Below are positions 63,711 to 64,000 of a stretch of 64,000 nucleotides of DNA, in pieces. The translations under genes and the position numbers were made by a program. A model generated the notes under the pieces. It was not told the origin of the DNA, did not search any database, and saw nothing but the letters and a program-made list of their open reading frames with translations. The stretch is taken from assembly GCF_000225825.1 (NCBI RefSeq), contig NZ_AGBX01000008.1:1-64000 (forward strand), read 5' to 3'. This DNA comes from Brachybacterium squillarum M-6-3. Lineage in GTDB: Bacteria; Actinomycetota; Actinomycetes; Actinomycetales; Dermabacteraceae. Each line of letters opens with the position of its first letter. Positions within the stretch are counted from its first letter, which is position 1.

Positions 63711-63728
63711 TTTGCATTTCTACGCACA
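63711..63728. promoter_or_regulatory. ARG-box-like palindrome upstream of argC
   Basis: TGCAT-TTCT-ACGCA (63713-63726) matches the ARG box arms TGAAT/ATTCA in layout and A/T-rich centre, with one mismatch between arms. It is 20 bp upstream of the argC start, where ArgR would block transcription. A weaker second half-match (63692-63706) overlaps the start codon. Confidence 0.5.
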
Positions 63729-63806
63729 TCGCGGGGGCGTGCGCCGCCTCACGTCCGGCGGATCGGGCGGGACGGGCGTCCTGCGCCCCGTGCGCGGCGG
63801 GCGGGC

Positions 63807-64000
63807 TCAGTCGCGCGGGGCGCTCAGGAAGGGGATCACCGGGAGCTGTACGGCCGTGCCGCGGCTGGACTGCAGGGTGCCGGCGATGGAGTAGATCATC
63901 TGCGCGATGCACAGCAGGACGTAAACCCCGATCAGGCCGAAGATGACGGCCTCCATGACGGGGGCGATCTCCGTCGCGCCGCTCGGCGTCGGGGTGCCCG
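63807..64000 (-). CDS. C-terminal part of a small membrane protein (DUF4870/Tic20-like?), cut by the window edge
   Basis: The minus-strand frame has its stop at 63807 and runs off the right edge, giving 64 residues. One hydrophobic helix (VIFGLIGVYVLLCIAQMIYSI) is followed by a tail ending TAVQLPVIPFLSAPRD. The pattern of a last membrane helix followed by a short tail with Pro-Phe-Leu resembles DUF4870/Tic20-like proteins, but the match is weak. The start is outside the window, and it is separate from argC by 115 bp. Confidence 0.5.
   Translation of the reverse strand, partial: GTPTPSGATEIAPVMEAVIFGLIGVYVLLCIAQMIYSIAGTLQSSRGTAVQLPVIPFLSAPRD

Overview
This 64 kb window is chromosomal DNA from a very GC-rich actinobacterium. 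Evidence: extreme third-position GC, frequent GTG starts, TANNNT-type -10 elements, an rrn operon with no spacer tRNA, and actinobacterial gene orders. Gene content suggests Micrococcales, perhaps Brachybacterium-like; the genus is a guess. No transposase, integrase, phage gene or CRISPR array was seen. Most very long open frames opposite real genes are GC-driven shadows.

Left part (1-18.2 kb): an acyl-CoA carboxylase biotin subunit, a disulfide-reductase-fold flavoprotein without its redox cysteines, then a nucleoside salvage block. The block has purine nucleoside phosphorylase, a phosphohexomutase, deoC, a uridine-kinase/Nudix fusion, deoA, cdd, two permeases, a double ABC ATPase and a BMP lipoprotein. 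An M20 amidohydrolase and a mannose-1-phosphate guanylyltransferase follow. From memory, the order resembles the M. tuberculosis lpdA-deoD-pmmB-deoA-cdd-sdhCDAB neighbourhood.

Middle (18.4-30 kb): sdhCDAB on the plus strand, then minus-strand housekeeping genes (lactonase, xthA, folD, glyA, murB, two MaoC-type dehydratases, rpmG and tRNA-Met, -Thr, -Tyr), then a plus-strand YajQ-family gene.

Accessory core (30.06-45.75 kb, all minus strand): thirteen genes forming a type VII secretion-like locus. It holds three WXG100 proteins, a 1499-residue FHA-FtsK/SpoIIIE ATPase (EssC/EccC type), further FHA proteins, a PP2C phosphatase, a zinc-ribbon/RDD membrane protein, a transglutaminase-fold membrane protein lacking catalytic residues, a DUF58-like protein, a MoxR-type ATPase and a membrane-anchored propeller-like protein. 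Most genes overlap by 4 bp (ATGA or GTGA). The layout resembles the bifidobacterial PFNA cluster (kinase-Fn3-AAA-DUF58-transglutaminase), but no kinase lies in the window and the Fn3/propeller part appears split. This is the best candidate for a poorly described system.

Right part (45.9-64 kb): a polyprenyl diphosphate synthase, one rrn operon (16S-23S-5S, minus strand) with leader and promoter, tyrS, and the arginine genes argC-J-B-D-F-R-G-H with an ARG-box-like palindrome before argC. The window ends inside a small membrane protein gene.
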